From Burkholderiaceae bacterium (GTDB taxonomy: Bacteria; Pseudomonadota; Gammaproteobacteria; Burkholderiales; Burkholderiaceae_C), in the NCBI GenBank assembly GCA_024710165.1, contig JANJVG010000030.1:1-39957 (forward strand): a DNA stretch of 39,957 nt, written 5' to 3'. Positions 37,601 to 39,957 of this stretch are shown here, in pieces; position 1 is the first letter of the stretch; each line of letters opens with the position of its first letter. The translations under genes were made by a program, and so were the position numbers. The notes beneath the pieces are model-generated. The model searched no databases, had not been told where the DNA came from, and saw only the letters and a program-made list of their open reading frames with translations.

Positions 37601-38791
37601 TCAGCAGGTTTCAGCGAACAACTCGCGCCCAATCAGCATGCGGCGGATTTCGCTGGTACCCGCGCCAATTTCGTACAGCTTGGCGTCACGCCACAGGCGG
37701 CCCAACGGGTATTCATTGATATACCCGTTGCCACCAAAAATCTGGATACCGTCACCCGCCATTTTCGTCGCTTGCTCGGCGCACCACAGGATGACGCTGG
37801 CGCAATCCTTGCGCACCTGGCGCACATGCTCGGTGCCCAGCATGTCGAGGTTCTTGGCCACGGTGTAGGCAAAAGAGCGGCCGGCTTGCAGCAGCGTGTA
37901 CATATCGGCCACTTTGCCCTGGATGAGCTGGAACTCGCCAATGCTCTGGCCGAACTGCTTGCGGTCGTGGATGTAGGGGACCACGTTGTCCATCACGGCC
38001 TGCATGATGCCCAGCGGGCCACCGGTGAGCACCGCACGCTCATAATCCAGACCGCTCATCAGCACCTTTGCACCCATGTTCAAGCCGCCCAGCACATTCT
38101 GGGCGGGCACCTCAACGTCCTGGAAGACCAGTTCGCCCGTGTGGCTGCCGCGCATGCCGAGCTTGTCGAGCTTTTGCGCAATGGAGAAGCCTTTCATGCC
38201 CTTCTCGATCAGGAAGGCGGTGACGCCCCGCGCGCCCAGTTCAGGCTCGGTCTTGGCGTACACCACCAGGGTGTCGGCGTCCGGTCCGTTGGTGATCCAC
38301 ATCTTGCTGCCATTGAGCAGGTAGTAGCCCCCCTTTTCTTCGGCCTTGAGCTTCATGCTGATGACGTCGGAGCCCGCGCCGGGCTCGCTCATGGCGAGCG
38401 CGCCCACATGTTCACCGCTGATGAGCTTGGGAAGGTATTTGGCTTTTTGCTCGGCATTGCCGTTGCGGTTGATCTGGTTGACACACAGGTTGGAGTGGGC
38501 GCCGTAGCTCAGCCCCACCGAGGCGCTGGCGCGCGAGATTTCCTCCATGGCCACCATGTGTGCCAGATAGCCCATGTTGGCGCCGCCGAATTCCTCGGGA
38601 ACGGTGATACCCAGCACGCCCAGGTCGCCCATCTTGCGCCACAGATCCATCGGGAACTGGTCGTTGTGGTCGATTTCTGCGGCACGCGGCGCAATTTCGG
38701 ACTGCGCAAAATCACGCACTGCGTCGCGCAGGGCATCGACTTCGTCGCCAAGCTGGAAGTTCAGGCCGGGAATATTGGCGGGAATGCTCAT
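37601..38791 (-). CDS. liuA: Isovaleryl-CoA dehydrogenase
   Basis: 396 residues of the acyl-CoA dehydrogenase family. [18 protein letters not shown] and [19 protein letters not shown] bind flavin. The isovaleryl-specific feature is the glutamate in [19 protein letters not shown], while the position that is Glu in other dehydrogenases reads IGAGTSEI. It oxidises isovaleryl-CoA to 3-methylcrotonyl-CoA, the first committed step of leucine breakdown. AGGAGA precedes ATG 38791. It sits in the LiuR-controlled run, about 15 kb from the rest of the liu genes. Confidence 0.95.
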   Translation of the reverse strand: MSIPANIPGLNFQLGDEVDALRDAVRDFAQSEIAPRAAEIDHNDQFPMDLWRKMGDLGVLGITVPEEFGGANMGYLAHMVAMEEISRASASVGLSYGAHSNLCVNQINRNGNAEQKAKYLPKLISGEHVGALAMSEPGAGSDVISMKLKAEEKGGYYLLNGSKMWITNGPDADTLVVYAKTEPELGARGVTAFLIEKGMKGFSIAQKLDKLGMRGSHTGELVFQDVEVPAQNVLGGLNMGAKVLMSGLDYERAVLTGGPLGIMQAVMDNVVPYIHDRKQFGQSIGEFQLIQGKVADMYTLLQAGRSFAYTVAKNLDMLGTEHVRQVRKDCASVILWCAEQATKMAGDGIQIFGGNGYINEYPLGRLWRDAKLYEIGAGTSEIRRMLIGRELFAETC

Positions 38792-38826
38792 CGGAATCTC
38801 CTGTGTGGGTGGTTGATGTGGACTTA

Positions 38827-39288
38827 TCAGCCCTTGATGTCTTGCCGGTCGCTCACCGCCATGAGGGTGCAGCCCATGGTGGCAACAAGTTTCTCCTGGT
38901 TGTCACGCAGTGCGTACGCGCGCCCCTCGCACACGGTGATGGTCCGCCCTGGCTTGAGGACGCGACCTTCCATGCGAAAACGGTCACCCTGCGCGGGCGC
39001 CAGCAGATTGATCTTGAACTCGATCGTCAGCACTGCGGCATCGGCGGGCATAAGGGTGAAAGCGGCGTAGCCACAGGCCGAATCAAGCGCTGTCGAAACC
39101 ATGCCTGCATGCAAAAACCCGTGTTGCTGGGTCAATCCCTTCGCCCAGTCGAGTTCGATATCCACCTCCCCGGGCTGCACCCGTGCCAGGCAGGCTCCAA
39201 GTGTCGCCATCGCCCCCTGGCGGAAAAAACTTTCGCGCACCCGTTCGGCATACTGGGAATCGCGGGGCTCCAATTTGGCAGTAGTCAT
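38827..39288 (-). CDS. PaaI-type hotdog-fold thioesterase
   Basis: 153 residues. The hotdog-fold features [31 protein letters not shown] and [14 protein letters not shown] are those of PaaI/YbgC-like acyl-CoA thioesterases, with the HGFLHAG active-site turn. It likely releases CoA from stalled or dead-end acyl-CoA. It is the first gene after the LiuR operator and 35 bases before liuA, so it probably belongs to leucine breakdown. Confidence 0.88.
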   Translation of the reverse strand: MTTAKLEPRDSQYAERVRESFFRQGAMATLGACLARVQPGEVDIELDWAKGLTQQHGFLHAGMVSTALDSACGYAAFTLMPADAAVLTIEFKINLLAPAQGDRFRMEGRVLKPGRTITVCEGRAYALRDNQEKLVATMGCTLMAVSDRQDIKG

Positions 39289-39303
39289 CTATCGTCTCAA
39301 TTT

Positions 39304-39319
39304 ACGTTTACGTAAACGT
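39304..39319. promoter_or_regulatory. LiuR (MerR-type) operator
   Basis: ACGTTTACGTAAACGT is a perfect 16-bp palindrome in the 34-base gap between the liuR stop and the thioesterase start. On the minus strand it is preceded by TTGACG, which can serve as a -35 box. The sequence resembles the TTTACGTAAACG-type sites I recall for LiuR regulons. It should control the thioesterase-liuA-can-aceK run. The site begins only 15 bases from the thioesterase ATG, so the leader would be very short. Confidence 0.82.
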
Positions 39320-39322
39320 CAA

Positions 39323-39724
39323 TTATGCCGACTTTTTCCCCGCTTTGGCCAGAAGAAGGCGTGCCTCTTTTTCATGCTCCTTGACCTCATCAAGGTTTGC
39401 CTGCAAGTCTGCCATCTGGTCCTCAAGTTGACGTCGGTGCTGCTCCAGAACATTCAGGAATTTTTGTAGCTGAACATTGGTATCCCGGGGGCTATCGTAC
39501 AGATCGATGATTTCTTTGGCCTCTGAGAGCGACAGCCCCAGTCGCTTGGCACGCAAGGTCAATTTGAGACGGGTGCGATCGCGGGCGCTATAGATGCGGG
39601 ACCGCCCGCCAGGCCCCGTTCGCTCGGGTTGCAGCAGCCCCACATCTTCGTAAAAACGCATGGCGCGCGTGGTGAGGTCAAATTCTCTGGCGAGATCGCT
39701 AATGGTATAGGTGGTCGTGCCCAT
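39323..39724 (-). CDS. liuR: MerR-family regulator of leucine/isovalerate degradation
   Basis: 133 residues. The N-terminal winged helix-turn-helix reads YTISDLAREFDLTTRAMRFYEDVGLLQPER, with LGLSLSEAKEIIDLYD following. A coiled coil (LEQHRRQLEDQMADLQANLDEVKEHEKEARLLL) makes the dimer. There is no metal-binding cysteine set, as expected for an acyl-CoA-type or apo-repressor member. The palindrome directly downstream fits its DNA site. A partial match (TTGACGTGAAAA) upstream at 39760-39771 could give autoregulation. Confidence 0.9.
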   Translation of the reverse strand: MGTTTYTISDLAREFDLTTRAMRFYEDVGLLQPERTGPGGRSRIYSARDRTRLKLTLRAKRLGLSLSEAKEIIDLYDSPRDTNVQLQKFLNVLEQHRRQLEDQMADLQANLDEVKEHEKEARLLLAKAGKKSA

Positions 39725-39836
39725 GGCGTCGTTCAGCCAGATGGAAGGCTGAAAACTGCGTTGACGTGAAAATTCATATTAGCCGATGCATTTCATCTTC
39801 GCATGCCGGCCAGAGAAAACCGTTTCCCCAAGCAGA

Positions 39837-39866
39837 AACCCCCCGCTCATTGCTGAGCGGGGGGTT
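39837..39866 (-). terminator. Intrinsic terminator of the ribosomal RNA operon
   Basis: A perfect 13-bp stem (AACCCCCCGCTCA with TGAGCGGGGGGTT) has a 4-nt loop. On the minus strand it follows the 5S rRNA by 14 bases and ends in a short T-stretch (GGGGGGTTTCTGCTT). Confidence 0.92.
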
Positions 39867-39880
39867 ACTGGGCTGTAAGA

Positions 39881-39957
39881 GCCTGACGATGACCTACTTT
39901 CACACGGGAACCCGCACTATCATCGGCGCGAAGTCGTTTCACTGTCCTGTTCGGGAT
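39881..39957 (-). rRNA. rrf: 5S ribosomal RNA, 3' part (runs off window)
   Basis: On the minus strand the last ~77 bases of 5S rRNA are present, with CCGAACAGGACAGTGAAAC, CGCCGATGATAGTG and the end GTAGGTCATCGTCAGGC that would pair with the 5' end in helix I. The 5' part is beyond the right edge. It marks the end of a ribosomal RNA operon pointing into this window. Confidence 0.95.

Overview
The window is a gene-dense, high-GC stretch of bacterial chromosome. It looks like a betaproteobacterium of the family Comamonadaceae, near Acidovorax. That placement is an inference from protein flavour, the liu/LiuR leucine-degradation set, the actP-DUF485 and DUF294 arrangement, and a family of ~65-bp repeats. 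No species can be fixed from the sequence alone. Coding is almost continuous; the only gene-free stretch over 300 bases is 7185-7643.

Layout. (1) 1-13 kb is a carboxylate-uptake region. It holds the N-terminal part of a sodium:solute-symporter/sensor-kinase fusion running off the left edge, two small membrane proteins, a two-subunit symporter (large subunit plus DUF4212 small subunit), a small hypothetical gene, an MHS-type MFS transporter, DUF485-ActP acetate permease, and a CBS/DUF294 nucleotidyltransferase-like regulator. A DsbA-like isomerase, a DUF1289 protein and a YbaK-type deacylase follow. (2) 13.3-15 kb is a 7TMR-DISM diguanylate cyclase. (3) 15-23 kb is a leucine/isovalerate operon on the minus strand, read as liuB, vapB, vapC, liuC, a DUF4126 membrane gene, liuD, a hydroxyacid dehydrogenase, liuE. 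An AraC regulator diverges from liuB. (4) 24-29.4 kb holds a PAS-GGDEF-EAL protein and a chemotaxis receptor. (5) 29.4-33.8 kb holds a HAD phosphatase, a YchJ protein, PPK2, an acyl-CoA dehydrogenase and an SDR. (6) 33.8-39.7 kb is a LiuR-headed minus-strand run: liuR, a PaaI-type thioesterase, liuA, carbonic anhydrase, aceK and a thiolase. A perfect 16-bp palindrome of LiuR-operator type lies in front of the thioesterase. (7) The right edge is the 3' end of a 5S rRNA with its terminator, so a ribosomal RNA operon ends here and points into the liuR group.

Together, liuA, liuB/liuD, liuC and liuE supply isovaleryl-CoA dehydrogenase, methylcrotonyl-CoA carboxylase, methylglutaconyl-CoA hydratase and HMG-CoA lyase. 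They turn leucine-derived isovaleryl-CoA into acetoacetate and acetyl-CoA. The thiolase and AceK, which controls entry to the glyoxylate bypass, fit growth on those C2/C4 products, as do the acetate-type permeases at the left.

The most unusual structure is a set of six diverged copies of one ~65-bp element (20-nt head ending in AGCT, 30-31-nt hairpin core, T-rich then A-rich tail). Several copies form parts of genes: the N-terminus of the DUF1289 protein, the first codons of the HAD phosphatase, the stop codon of the AraC regulator, the whole leader of the SDR gene, and an in-frame linker inside liuB. Also notable are a toxin-antitoxin pair inside the liu operon, and a stray second copy of the first 12 codons of a biotin carboxylase just upstream of liuD that differs from liuD only at synonymous positions.
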